DNA of 64,000 nucleotides from Spodoptera frugiperda (Eukaryota; Arthropoda; Insecta; Lepidoptera; Noctuidae), in contig NC_064238.1 of assembly GCF_023101765.2 (NCBI RefSeq), positions 742,001 through 806,000 of the forward strand. Reading direction: 5' to 3'. The notes beneath the pieces are model-generated. The model searched no databases. It had not been told where the DNA came from and was given only the letters and a program-made list of their open reading frames with translations. The number at the start of each line of letters is the position of its first letter. The stretch's first letter is position 1. This document shows positions 44,759 through 54,836 of the stretch, one piece after another. Position numbers and translations under genes: made by a program.

Positions 44759-45321
44759 AAAAATTTCTCTTTTTTTGACAACCCCAAGCGTAACAAATTA
44801 TTTGTATGTAAATTACGATGAAACCCGTGGCAACTATACCTACTGTCTGTGTAGCCGTTATCTTTATAGATTTCCTCATATTTTTTGCATTATAATACGA
44901 AGAGGTCCTAGATGAAGCCCTCTGTACCTCAACAACTCTTTAATATGCAATACACGATGAATACGGCGCGTAGGTAAAGTTGCCAAAAATTTGGTATCTT
45001 TACCCATGTTGTTTTTTCTTTACTACGGCTAAAGTAAGCGTTTGTATATAATGACGGTTACAGTAAAGTGAGCCAGATAGACTACAATTCTAAATATATA
45101 GTTTTGGTTTCTATGCGTCTTATGGTTAAAAATATATTTCGATTTTTGTTCCAAAATATGGTAAAGTTGCCATGTTTTACGGTACTATGTATTAGACCTA
45201 TTTATACAAGCTTTTAAATTTGAGGTAGTTAAAATTACATTGACGCTAACTTTGCCTTCCAACTTCGTACATTTATGAATGCTGCCACTATCTTTCCTAT
45301 AGTATTATAGATTGGGTCAAG

Positions 45322-45617
45322 ATTATCATCATCATCAGCTTATATGTGGCCACTGCTGACCAAATACCTCTTCTCACATAGACAAGGTTTGCGTATCAAT
45401 CATCACGCTTGCTCAATGCGGGTTGGCGATTTCAAACTTATAATTAGAAATTATAAGCCCAGGATTCCTCACGATGTTTTCCTTTACCGTTTGTCAGTTG
45501 TGTATAAATAATCTTAGAAAGTACATATAACTCGGAAAAAGCCACATAGGTAGTTCGAACTCACACACTCTGATCCATGAGAAGATGTCGTCCTTAACCT
45601 CCGGGCTACCACGACAT
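45322..45617 (-). repeat. SINE family C, long copy
   Basis: The plus strand opens at the 3' tail (ATTATCATCATCATCAGCTT), then GGCCACTGCTGACCAAATAC and CTCACGATGTTTTCC. It closes with the head (TTCGAACTCACACACTC, CCATGAGAAGATGTCGTCC, CGGGCTACCACGAC). The ATC-repeat tail fits mobilisation by an RTE-like LINE. Confidence 0.75.
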
Positions 45618-46044
45618 CATTCCCAGACTTTGAAACTAATAATTTTGAAATTGAAAGACCTAATTTATTAAATACACTTACCAACTAAATGACTGGTATT
45701 TTAGTGAGTGGATACTTATGGATACTTAAGTAATTACATTCTCGCCTTATTTGTCCTTGTAAATAGAGCGTGTTCAATAAAACCTGTTATCTATCTCATC
45801 TGGGATGCTGCATCAGTGTAACACATGGAATGTCTGCGTCGCAATATCAATACCTAGCTTTTCTTATCTTCTGGGAATACTTGAAAGCCTTAGGTACTAT
45901 CCTAGATGCTAGACTTCGGCGCTTTCTAGGTAATATTGTTTTTGGATCTGAAGAATTGGATCGGTGGTGTTCCTTAGAGGCCTGTGTCCAGGAGTTACCC
46001 TTTATTTATCTGTTACGTAGGTACTGGTTTTTATAAATATTTTT
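45618..46044. other. unique stretch
   Basis: An 88-codon plus-strand frame (45770..46036) crosses it without motifs or splice support. Nothing else seen. Confidence 0.3.
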
Positions 46045-46241
46045 TTAAAACGTTGCCCCACACTAGGATTTTCACCTGTGTCGTGGGTGCGTTTACAAAC
46101 ATACAAGTTCACATAAACATGACACCCAGACCCGAAACAACAATTTGTGCATCACACAAATGGTTGCTCTGTACGGGAATCGAACCCGCTACCCGTTGCG
46201 CGGCAGCCAGTTGCCCAGTGCACCAACCGTGCAGTGCAGTC
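46045..46241 (-). repeat. SINE family B copy
   Basis: The head on minus has GTGCACTGGGCAACTGGCTG, CCGCGCAACGGGTAGCGGGT and B box GGGTTCGATTCCCGTACAG; the body runs to AGGTGAAAATCCTAGTGTGG. The head end GCAGTGCAGT shows a small duplication. Confidence 0.85.
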
Positions 46242-46877
46242 AATTCAAAGCCTTTGACAAGTGAGTATGGCTCGAAAATTAATGGTAAGATATTTTTAGA
46301 TTACCTAGTAAATTTCTGCATAGACGAGCACGGAAAACGACATAGGCCACTTTTCAAGGAAAATCAACACGGCTGGAGACGTAGGTTGAATATAGTAGGT
46401 AACTATGTATATATAGCTACAATGTACATACTCACTACACAACTTATCTTAGTTACAAAATCTTTTAAGATCACGACGCTAGGATAAAACTTATGACAAC
46501 TAAATACCGTAGAAGAGCAAGCTTGTAACAAAATGGCTTTGTACACAATTATAAAAGTTAACTAAAGACAAGGTATAAGGAAGCTCGTTTTACTTGTAAG
46601 TGGCGTCTTTTATTAACCCCTTTGTCTTTGTAATAGTTTTATTACAAGAAAATGTGCACTAAGTATGACAAGTATAGTCTTGGACGGGCACTAAGTTTCA
46701 TGAAGGTCAGTCCTTCAAGAGAGTACTAGTTTTTTTAAGGTCTGTAATGTACTTGTAATTTCTCTGGTGTTACACTTACTTATGAATAGTGCTGTTCACT
46801 TAACATTAGATGTTCCGTCTGCTAGTTTGTCTGTATCCTATAAAAATGTACCTACTACTACCCAGTAGGATGAGTGA
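46242..46877. other. unique stretch
   Basis: No repeats or supported exons. Confidence 0.3.
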
Positions 46878-46995
46878 CGTCGCCGCGTCTCTTGATAAAG
46901 AGTCTCTGTGACTCGAAACTAGTAGAGCTTTTCTCCATTAATGTATGTGAGTAAAACGTGATTTTTTAGTTAATGCACCTACTATAGTTGATTAA
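46878..46995 (+). repeat. MITE family E/F half element
   Basis: GATAAAGAGTCTCTGTGACT, CGAAACTAGTAGAGCTTTTC, TCCATTAATGTATGTGAGTA and TTTTTAGTTAATGCACC match the right half of the foldback at 32240. Confidence 0.55.
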
Positions 46996-47419
46996 TTGAG
47001 TTCGTTGCTCTTTTTGTTAGGGAACCGAATAAAATGCTGTCAAAGCTTGAATTATTCGATCATTAAAGCCAACTATCAATCTCCTATGATTCATTCCCAT
47101 ATTAGTTCACACCATAATCCAAATCCACTATATCACCATTAATTACTAATTTTTTGTTCAGTTTTTAATACAAAAACATTAAGCGACAAGTTTCCATAAA
47201 AGGGCCGGTGAGATCATTGTTTGTACCTTCTTGTTGAGTGTAAGATGAGTCAAGGCGGGGGCGGCGGCGATGAGACGGACAACGACTGTGTTCCAAATAC
47301 GAACACTGTGTTACTTTTGTACATCACATACACATTGCAGGACTATGGCCCTCTACATAAGATGGGTTTAAAATTAGATATACTTAGGCTTCACACTGGG
47401 CACGCAGTCTCTTTTTTAA

Positions 47420-47560
47420 GGAGGGTAAATCATCTAATTACTTATCTCTTGGTTGAGGCGACAGGGAATGTCAGACTCTTTCTGACTAAAAATAAACCCG
47501 TTCCTACTCCTGCTTTTTGAGCCGGAGACCCGGTAAGTTCACTAGGTAGTCCGCAGCGGC
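47420..47560 (-). repeat. R1-type LINE 3'-end fragment
   Basis: Inverse tail: GGTAAATCATCTAATTACTT, GGAATGTCAGACTCTTTCTG, CGTTCCTACTCCTGCTTTTT and GAGCCGGAGACCCGGTAAGT. It overlaps the 99-codon frame at 47221..47520, which is therefore partly repeat. Confidence 0.65.
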
Positions 47561-47574
47561 TAATACTGTCTTGT

Positions 47575-47650
47575 CTATGTCAAATTGTTGTTTGTAAACG
47601 CACTCATGACACAGAAAAAAAATCTAGTTTGGGGCAATTTTTTTTAAGGG
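47575..47650 (+). repeat. SINE family B 3'-end fragment
   Basis: CAAATTGTTGTTTGTAAACG, CACTCATGACACAG, AATCTAGTTTGGGGCAATTT and a T-rich run; the head is missing. Confidence 0.5.
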
Positions 47651-48099
47651 TATAGTCGTTTAGATGGGAGAGAGTGAGACCTTCAGGAGCAGTGGTTTAG
47701 GTGTCAATATGATAAGTATATTTTAGTCATGTCTATAATATAAAATGTTACTGACAGATTTTATACCATTATAACCAGTGAGTGTTTTGTGTCTACCTTT
47801 AAGTCACTGTGTCGTGCAGTGTCGTATGATGAAATTCTTCCTATATGTCGTTGCTTTGAATCACCTCGGATACGAATCCTTACCTTCCTATTAGTATGTG
47901 TTTATTTTGCATTAAATTAACCTTTGCTAGTGATATTTAGATGTGTTATTACACTCACGTGGGATGGTAGTTAAAGCTAGGTTTGGTTTTAAAAGCTTAG
48001 CATACATATACTTATGTAATAATACATTATTCAAATATAAATAATTACCTGAATTAATTATTTATCTTAACAATATAAATATAATAGGTTAAGTGACTA
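47651..48099. other. A+T-rich stretch
   Basis: A GTGAGT donor-like site on minus (47959-47954) follows a few open codons, too little to call. Confidence 0.3.
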
Positions 48100-48275
48100 T
48101 TTTTTGTTTAAATGTCCGTCTTGTAGATTATTTTAAAATATTCGACACGTATTTTTTATTTTCTCACGAAAGCATATACTTTGTAGGATATATTGATTTA
48201 AACTATCGCGTGACGACACTTATAGGTACATTTTTAAGTAGAAATGACGTGTATGTGTAAAAATACGTGTCTAAT
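48100..48275 (+). repeat. repeat family K, copy 1
   Basis: Shares AATGTCCGTCTTGTAGATTA, TTTTAAAATATTCGACACGT, ATTTTTTATTTTCTCACG and AGTAGAAATGACGTG with 51176..51350. A two-copy family in this window. Confidence 0.55.
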
Positions 48276-48768
48276 ATTTTTTCATGACCTAACTGACGGA
48301 CTAAAAAGATTTTCGGGTTCAGAGAGTGAGTTAACAGAGAATGCATCTATATTTGCGGTCACACTTGTACACTATAATATCACCTGCGTAGTGCGCTAGT
48401 AGTTAGATACACTGGCCATCATGATCAAAATTGATCGGGAGATTTATTAACATCAACAGGTCCTCGTCACGAAAGCTAGTACTCAGTTACTAGTTCATCC
48501 ATATATATAAGTATATATCTATAATAATAATACTATCATGCATTTTCTAGAAACATCCACACATCTGATTTAGGTGTTTTGAGTACTAAATATAACTGTT
48601 GATTTTTTACAATAGTTTCTTAAAACGGTACAGCGAGCCGCTTTTGTAAACTTGTCGCAGACGTACTTCCATATACAGAGGACATCACGTCATGGCCATA
48701 CTTAAGTATTTACTTAATAAGAATAATGTATTTATTTGGGAGGATTTTAAAAGTTTAGTATTAACTAT

Positions 48769-48838
48769 CTTTTGCCAGCTACTTCGCCGGGTAATAGGTA
48801 GCCTATGTGTTATTCCAGACCCTAATCTACCCCTGTTC
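48769..48838 (+). repeat. family H fragment
   Basis: TTTGCCAGCTACTTCGCCGG, GTAGCCTATGTGTTATTCCA. Cut short by the LINE fragment that follows. Confidence 0.5.
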
Positions 48839-49122
48839 CAAACCTGATCCGGTTGCCAGCTCGGACGCTGCTCACGTTCCAGAGGGACATGGCTATCCAG
48901 GTGATCCGTGGATACCGTACGATCTCCGGGGAGGCGGCAAACCTCCTCACCGGTTTATCGTCGTGGGATTTGGAACTCTGGTGTGACGCAACCGAGGGCT
49001 GGGCTCGCTATCATTGCAGCGGTAAAACCCCTTCTTTGAGGAGTGGCTTGAAAGACGGTATGGCGTCCTCACCTACCGCCTGACGCAGGTGCTTACTGGT
49101 CATGAGAGCTTCGGTAGATTCC
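48839..49122 (+). pseudogene. R1-clade LINE fragment with internal deletion
   Basis: Matches 53518-53945 of the better LINE (GGACGCTGCTCACGTTCCAG, GATCTCCGGGGAGGCGGCAA). Between GGATTTGGA and GCAACCGAGGGCTGGGCTCG about 130 nt are missing and replaced by a few unrelated bases. The frame is broken and only the C-terminal polymerase tail (VIRGYRTISGEAANLLTGL) is left. It runs straight on from family H at 48838. Confidence 0.75.
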
Positions 49123-50212
49123 TGTGTTTAATAATAAGTAACTGTGTGTTTAAAAGTTGTCCATTGTAATAAACATACGATTCCGAAAATATGAACAATT
49201 TGCCAGCACAATGACTTACCTAAAGTTAGTTAAGTATATTTTTTGTGCTTAAAATAAAAACAATGTTTAAGTAAAGACAAAAGCCAACGTCCCCAGATGA
49301 CACAGAAACCTACAAGAGTTCCAATTTACAAATCTACCAATTATCATAATTCGCATCGTTCTACAAGGATTTCAGGTAATAAGAGTGGACTTAAACACCT
49401 GTTACAATCACAACCAACCTTAGTGTTAGGAGACACGGTCGAAATTCCATTGTAGCATCTCTAGACGAATTCTAATTTGGGACTGTATCACAGATAAGTA
49501 TTACGTATAATTAGCATTGTATAATTAAGTCGTGCGTTTAGAATTCAAGTGCCCTGTCTAATCGTTTAATTTAGTCTATGAAGTTTGTGTAGCTCAATAT
49601 CGAATTATCCAGCCTAAGAGTGGTAGGGATGGGTGGCCACTTAATATCTGAATAGTTTTAAGAGCACCCTGTTTGACTTCGTCTCGTCCACAAGATGCTT
49701 GACTTATGCCAAGAGCTTTTAATAGCTAATCTAAATTAGGTTGAGAGGTACTGGAATTAATTTTGATGTAATTTTATAACGGACTTGTTTGGTGTAGTGG
49801 TTTCAATAACTGCTTATTCTGAGCCTGTACATTGCCACGGGAAAACACGTCTTCCATGGTCTTATCGCCTGTGAAATACCCTTACATGGGACTCATTACA
49901 TATGTAGTGAACAGTGGGTATATTATCACGGAGTTTAGAATTGTGATTACAGTCACATGGGATGGGATTCACACACAACTAGCGTAAAATCTTTAGGTTA
50001 AGCAAAATAGGAAATAAATTACCTATGCAAATTTCCGCAAGGCAGACATGTCATCACATAAAACTATAAATTAAGTAATTATTTAAATCAGGATTACCTA
50101 TTTAGTCTCTAATTTAAATAAATAACCTTGAAATTGAGTATGTTTTAGTCTGTGTTTTAATTATGTTTATACATGCAATAATATTAGAATTTTTATTTGT
50201 ACATAAACTAGC
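49123..50212. other. A+T-rich unique stretch
   Basis: No repeats or exons recognised. Confidence 0.35.
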
Positions 50213-50345
50213 TACATAACTAGCGAGCGGTTTCACCTGCTCTGCTCGGCTCCTATTCATCGTAGCGTGATGTTACATACCCTATATATAACCTTCCTCG
50301 ATACATTGATTATCTATTACAAAAATAATAATTATTTAAATTGAT
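50213..50345 (+). repeat. family H copy (intact reference for the next)
   Basis: ACTAGCGAGCGGTTTCACCT, GCTCTGCTCGGCTCCTATTC and ATATATAACCTTCCTCGATA, then ATTGATTATC. It keeps the plain ACCTTCCTCGATACATTG junction. Confidence 0.6.
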
Positions 50346-50404
50346 ACAGTGGTTTAGGTGTAAAGAACAGACAGAGACGTGAGGTACTTTCGTATTTATA
50401 CATA

Positions 50405-50590
50405 TAATTTATCACTTACTGCTCGGCTCCTTTTGATCATAGCGTATTCTTATATCCTATAGCTTTCCGAGGAAAGCTATAGGATATAAGAAGAGCATTT
50501 ACCGAGGTAAATGCTCTATCTAACACAAAAATAATTATTCAAATCGGACCAGTAGTTCCAGAGATTAGCGAGTTCAAACAAAACACACTC
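50405..50590 (+). repeat. family H copy carrying two abutting hairpins
   Basis: ACTTACTGCTCGGCTCCTTT, ATCATAGCGTATTCTTATAT, then the double palindrome, then TCTAACACAAAAATAATTAT, CAAATCGGACCAGTAGTTCC and GAGATTAGCGAGTTC. Sequence on both sides is normal for the family. Confidence 0.65.
50447..50517. repeat. two abutting perfect hairpins with GA loops
   Basis: First: 50447-50468 and 50471-50492 pair exactly (22 bp) around GA. Second: 50492-50503 and 50506-50517 pair exactly (12 bp), again around GA. The second starts where the first ends. The uninterrupted form in the neighbouring copy is ACCTTCCTCGATA. Confidence 0.9.
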
Positions 50591-51175
50591 TTCAGCGTTA
50601 TATTAATATCTAGATTTATTACAAGTTGACAAAGATTTTCTATCCTTCAAACGTTATTTATTTTAACGACACTTCATACCAGAAAACATCGAGTAAAAAC
50701 AGTGAAGAGCCACCAAAACAATTTGACTTCCACATCACGACCAGTATAAAGTAACACAAATTTTCTCACATAATATCAGTGGCTACAGGTGCAAACTATA
50801 TCCTTGTGGGGGTAGCAGGACCCTCATATCACATAACCAATTACAGATGAGCTCTCCAAATTTACCTATAGTAGAAAATAAAGGTATTTTTCGAAGTTTC
50901 TGGAAGGTTGTGAAGGCCATTTTAGATTGGTAGCAAGTTGCAGTAATATGAGTGTCAAGGGAAATAACAGGGGCCTGGTAGGAAGGGCGGGAGGTATATT
51001 GCCACGTAAGATAGTTCACGAACAACAAACTGTTACTTTTGACATTAATTTTGATTTTGTTGCTACACGTTACACATTTTTGGTTTAATTTATAAAGGTC
51101 TAAATGGTTTTATGTGAAAAAGTACTTACATGTAAATAATGTGTGTGAGTTTGTAATGTAATGAATGGGGTAGAT
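50591..51175. other. unique stretch
   Basis: An 81-codon minus-strand frame (51028..50783) has no motifs or splice support. No repeats seen. Confidence 0.3.
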
Positions 51176-51350
51176 GACTACTTTTTATTTTAATGTCCGT
51201 TTTGTAGATTATTTTAAAACATTAGACACGTATTTTTTATTTTTTTACGGAAACAAATACTTTCGAAAATAATATCAATTCAAAATATCGCGTAACGTCA
51301 TTTCTAGGTACATTTTATACGTAGAAATGACGTATTTCCCACTCCTAAAC
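51176..51350 (+). repeat. repeat family K, copy 2
   Basis: TTTTAATGTCCGTTTTGTAG, ATTATTTTAAAACATTAGAC, AATATCGCGTAACGTCATTT and GTAGAAATGACGTATTTCC; see 48100. Confidence 0.55.
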
Positions 51351-52135
51351 TTTGATTCGTTTGTCTAAGAATTGTTATGTTATATGACAAAATGAAAAAA
51401 AAAACGTGTCTTTTAATTTCTATACCCCGTCATCATCCCTATTATTTTCCTAGCAGAGTATACACTTTCCTTACCAGTTTTGTTGCTACAAACTTAGCCC
51501 AAAATATAAGTTACAGTACAATCAAAATCTAACGAACACAATTCTTACCATTGAAATTTGACTTATACCACGTCAGCAATAAGGTTCACAATATTCTTAC
51601 ATGTAAGTGTATACACTGACTTCAATAGTGCATTATTAACTACATCAGCACGAGTAATTACTCGCTGCTCCGCCTGCATAAAGCTCCCAGTAGACTTGCT
51701 TCCCCTCTCTTTATATAAAAACTATATGCAACGTAATACTACTCCATCTATTTTGTTCCAAGAATAAGTTATAAAGAAAAATTGGATAGAGGAATCTAAT
51801 GAGATCGGACTTGAACTGAAATTAGTTCTTTTTCCTGAAGACGTTAGATGGTAATTTCAGCACGCTTATTTAATCCTTGAAGAGGTTAAGAGGAAAAACT
51901 GAATATTCGATTTGGTTTGGGAATAGAAGACTGTGACTCCTTGGTCCTTTGGGCTACTCGACCAACTAGGCAGTCTTACATAAAATGTTTAGAATAAAAC
52001 CTACGTTTAAGAAAAACCGAAATTTCGTAAATTAAAAACCATAAAATAACTATTATACATTGTACTACCTGTGTCTACTCAGCTTAGAATTCGGTGCCAC
52101 GAGTGAAAAATTTATGAACATTGCGGAATAGAAAA
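51351..52135. other. unique stretch with a SINE A head remnant
   Basis: 51931-51975 ends GGGCTACTCGACCAACTAGG, CAGTC, the inverted tRNA-like head of family A and nothing more of it. The rest is unrecognised. Confidence 0.4.
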
Positions 52136-52195
52136 AAAAACATACCAGCCGAATTGAGAACCTCCTCCTTTTTGGGAAGTCGGTTAAAAATACAC
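52136..52195 (-). repeat. repeat family I start, inverted
   Basis: CCGAATTGAGAACCTCCTCC, TTTTTGGGAAGTCGGTTAAA: the reverse of the family start at 39230. Confidence 0.6.
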
Positions 52196-52826
52196 GAGGA
52201 ACAAACTCAGTTTCCTGAATTGCAGCTTCATATATTTATATTATAGGTTGAGGTAATTAGTCTCATACGTTGACACTACGATAAGATACCTTAAACCCAT
52301 CATGTAAGACTTATAACCATTGGAATCGCAACACAGCCGTAACAGAAACAAAGTAAATACCAAGACTGGGTAATCTACAACGAATAGATCGGCCATTTTG
52401 GCAAAATAAATTCCACGTAACACAAACAAAAATACACCTTACTAAACTTAGTATATGGTAGAAATTTGCTTGTGTGTGGTAAAAAATCGTGCAAGGGAAT
52501 ATAATGAAAGGCGAACTAACATTTTTATAGGGGTTTCAACGAGTCTCGGAGTGCCACCGTTTTACATTTAAAGAATACCCATTGTACTATGTGCTATGTA
52601 ACACGTCGTTTATGGGGGACTACTATCTTTATGTCACGTTTATCGCACGCTCTATATATTTGATTATTTAAAGTTTACAGTTTAGTGCTTTTAAAGTCTA
52701 TGGATTGCAGGAATTGCAGTGGATGGGTAGTTGTAGATGGTTTTGTTTTAATGAAATAAATATTTCTAGTTGTATTTTCTAACTATGTGCTCTATTCCTA
52801 AGTTCTATAGCGTTTGTTTTTTTTTT
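52196..52826. other. A+T-rich unique stretch
   Basis: No repeats or exons recognised. Confidence 0.3.
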
Positions 52827-53014
52827 CAAAATGGGACATTAGGATTTTATCCTGTGTCTTGGGTACATTTACAAACAAATTCACACATACACATGACACC
52901 CAGACCCGAAACAAACATTTGTGGATCACACAAAGAGTTGCTCCGTGCGGGAATCGAACCCGCTACACACTGCGCGGCAGCCGGTTGCTCAGCCACCGCG
53001 CCAATAGTGCAGTC
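52827..53014 (-). repeat. SINE family B copy
   Basis: The minus head ACTGCACTATTGGCGCGGTG, GCTGAGCAACCGGCTGCCGC and B box GGGTTCGATTCCCGCACGG are well kept; the body ends AGGATAAAATCCTAATGTCC. Open frames on both strands across it are artefacts. Confidence 0.85.
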
Positions 53015-53266
53015 CAAGCGTGATGATAGGTTAGGCTGAGTACACGTAAAGTGTACAATGATTTTTTCCCCAGAATGAATCCTTGTAGTAAACATGACAG
53101 TTTAAATAATGATTCCGCTGTAACTGAGAGTTAAGAAGTTAAAAACTTGAACTCCTGCTTTAATGTTCAGCTGTCATTTGTTGACCCCTTAACACCAACA
53201 ATCAAACAGATTATCTATTTATTCTAAACTCAACCATAATCTCACATTCTACTGTTAACAAACCTT

Positions 53267-53281
53267 AACCTCTTGTTTGTC
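53267..53281 (+). repeat. target-site duplication (5') of the R1-clade LINE
   Basis: AACCTCTTGTTTGTC here and at 54570-54584, at the far side of the poly(A); the leading A in the second copy may belong to the tail. Confidence 0.8.
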
Positions 53282-54262
53282 ACGGCAGGAGGGGTTACCA
53301 TCGGCGTCGAGACGACGATGAAGTATCTAGGACTCGTCCTCGACAGTCGATGGAACTTCGTGGAGCACTTCCGACGTTTGGCTCCTAAGTTGGAACGGAC
53401 GGGGGCTGCGCTTAAGCGGCTCCTGCCAAACCTCGGGGGGCCAAATGCCTCCTGCCGGAGGTTGTACGCGGGGATCGTGCGGTCCATGGCCCTCTATGGC
53501 GCCCCTGTGTGGGCGCCGAATCTGATGCGGCGGCCAGCTCGGACGCTGCTCACGTCTCAGAGGGTCATGGCCATCCGAGTGATCCGTGGATATCGCACGA
53601 TCTCCGGGGAGGCGGCGAACCTCCTTGCCGGATTACCGCCGTGGGATTTGGAGGCGAAGGTTCTCGCGCGCGTGTTCAGTTTGCGCGCCGACGCGTGTCG
53701 CCGGGGCGAAACTCCACTGCCGCGCCAGATCAGTGCGTGGCGGGACGAGCTCCGGCGCGATCTCATGGCGGAATGGCAGCAACGACTGTCGCAACCGAGG
53801 GCTGGGCTCGCTGTCATCGCAGCGGTAAGTCCCCTCTTTGAGGAGTGGCTAGAGAGGCGCCACGGCGTCCTCACCTACCGCCTGACGCAGGTGCTTACCG
53901 GACATGGGAGTTTCGGTAGGTTCCTGTTCCTTATTGGGCGGGAGGAAACGCCCGGGTGTCATCACTGTGAGGACCGCCCGGAGGACACGGTAGAACATAC
54001 GGTGGCGGTGTGCCCTGCGTGGGCTGAGCACCGCCAAGTCCTCAGGGATGTGGTCGGCGACGGCGACCTCTCGCGCCCGGCACTGGTTCAGGCCATGGTG
54101 CGGAGCGAGAGGGACTGGGATGCCGTCTCCTCCTTCTGCGAAGCAGTCATGCTAGCTAAGGAGGAGGCGGGGCGCGTGAGAGAACAAACCTCCTCACGCC
54201 CCAGCCGTCGCGAGAGACAGTCCGGGCGTCGGGGATCGCGAGACGATCTCCGGCCACCGTAA
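53282..54262 (+). CDS. R1-clade LINE reverse transcriptase, C-terminal part
   Basis: An uninterrupted frame of about 326 codons with no true start: upstream in frame is only a TTG in the flanking target sequence, so this is a truncated protein. It begins past the catalytic core, in the thumb region (MKYLGLVLDSRWNFVEHF at about residues 17-34 of the frame; LYGAPVWAP; RGYRTISGEAANLLAGLPPW). A zinc-binding CX2CX9HX4C (CHHC...H...C, about 53957-54013) follows, the C-terminal finger typical of R1-clade second-ORF proteins, and then an Arg-rich tail. The lack of stop codons and intact finger suggest a recent insertion. Without the catalytic domain or an ORF promoter it is not functional. Confidence 0.8.
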   Translation, partial: TAGGVTIGVETTMKYLGLVLDSRWNFVEHFRRLAPKLERTGAALKRLLPNLGGPNASCRRLYAGIVRSMALYGAPVWAPNLMRRPARTLLTSQRVMAIRVIRGYRTISGEAANLLAGLPPWDLEAKVLARVFSLRADACRRGETPLPRQISAWRDELRRDLMAEWQQRLSQPRAGLAVIAAVSPLFEEWLERRHGVLTYRLTQVLTGHGSFGRFLFLIGREETPGCHHCEDRPEDTVEHTVAVCPAWAEHRQVLRDVVGDGDLSRPALVQAMVRSERDWDAVSSFCEAVMLAKEEAGRVREQTSSRPSRRERQSGRRGSRDDLRPP

Positions 54263-54570
54263 GTGCGGGCCTGCGGACGGCGAGCAAGGGTAGCTCACCG
54301 CCCGAACAGAACCAGACCCGTGCGTGCGGCGCGTCGCGTTCCGCGCGCGCCTCAAAGAGCCATCAGACCACCACAGATGGGGCCCAGCAGGGCTGATGCC
54401 TGACCCGGAGCTGCGGACTACCTAGCGGGTTTACCGGGGCTCCGGCTCGAAAAGCAGGAGAAGGAACGGGGTGGTTTTTAGTCAGTAAGAGTCTGACACT
54501 CCCTCTCGCCTCACCCAAGGCGAGAAAAGTCATTGGATGATTTTCCCCCTCAAAAAAAAAAAAAAAAAAA
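53282..54570 (+). mobile_element. R1-clade LINE, 5'-truncated, poly(A)-tailed
   Basis: 1.29 kb between direct repeats of about 15 bp: the last third of the polymerase frame (to TAA at 54260-54262), a GC-rich 3' untranslated region (54263-54551) and about 19 A. Classic product of incomplete target-primed reverse transcription. GC is far above the surroundings. It is the best copy of the family whose tails are scattered at 1412, 26940, 36530, 47420, 55110, 60385, 61000 and 61885. Confidence 0.85.
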
Positions 54571-54584
54571 ACCTCTTGTTTGTC
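54570..54584 (+). repeat. target-site duplication (3') of the R1-clade LINE
   Basis: Second copy of AACCTCTTGTTTGTC after the poly(A) tract (see 53267). Confidence 0.8.
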
Positions 54585-54665
54585 GGTATATGGGACACAA
54601 TAGAAAACACATTGTGTCTCGTGTAAATCTGCGTTCCGGTACACCACGGGTAAAACCCGAAATAC
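54585..54665 (+). repeat. repeat family L, copy split by the LINE
   Basis: GGTATATGGGACACAATAGA, AAACACATTGTGTCTCGTGT, AAATCTGCGTTCCGGTACAC matches 59160-59225 (CGTATATAAGACAACAATAG, AAAATATATTGTGTCTCGTG, TAGATCTGCGTTCTGGCACA). Its left part lies before the LINE at 53262-53281. Confidence 0.65.
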
Positions 54666-54836
54666 GTAAATCCCAATACCAAAATAATAAAATCCCTCAA
54701 AATAACAACACCCCATACATTCATACAACACCAACAAAAATCATTCAATACAACATACAGTGTGTTCGAAAAAAGATCCCGTTTGTATATTTACCTATAT
54801 AGAATTTTCATACAAGTTCGGTGTTTGTATTTTTAG

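Larger units (their letters stand above)
39123..45186. mobile_element. DNA-transposon-like unit with 28-bp inverted ends, invaded by other elements
   Basis: The ends 39123-39150 and 45159-45186 are inverted repeats matching at 25 of 28 positions (AGTACGGTAAACTATGGCAA / CTTTACCA inward). The motif GGTAAAGTTGCCA or its complement recurs at 39137, 39157, 40975, 40999, 44827 (variant), 44973 and 45160, all within the unit. With the inserted elements (39230-39780, 40175-40688, 41444-44745) and one duplicated target removed, the core is about 1.7 kb and has no transposase frame, so it is non-autonomous or gutted. Superfamily and target duplication are undetermined. Confidence 0.55.

Noticed and set aside
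44484..44879. 131-codon minus-strand frame over the RTE 3' end, and 143 codons at 43732..44163
   Set aside because: Antisense shadows of the RTE polymerase region.
47221..47520. 99-codon plus frame starting in unique sequence
   Set aside because: The second half is an inverted R1-type LINE tail, so the frame is a chance fusion.
53557..53874. Several 60-110-codon frames on both strands within 53242..54037
   Set aside because: Shadows of the GC-rich R1-clade LINE frame.
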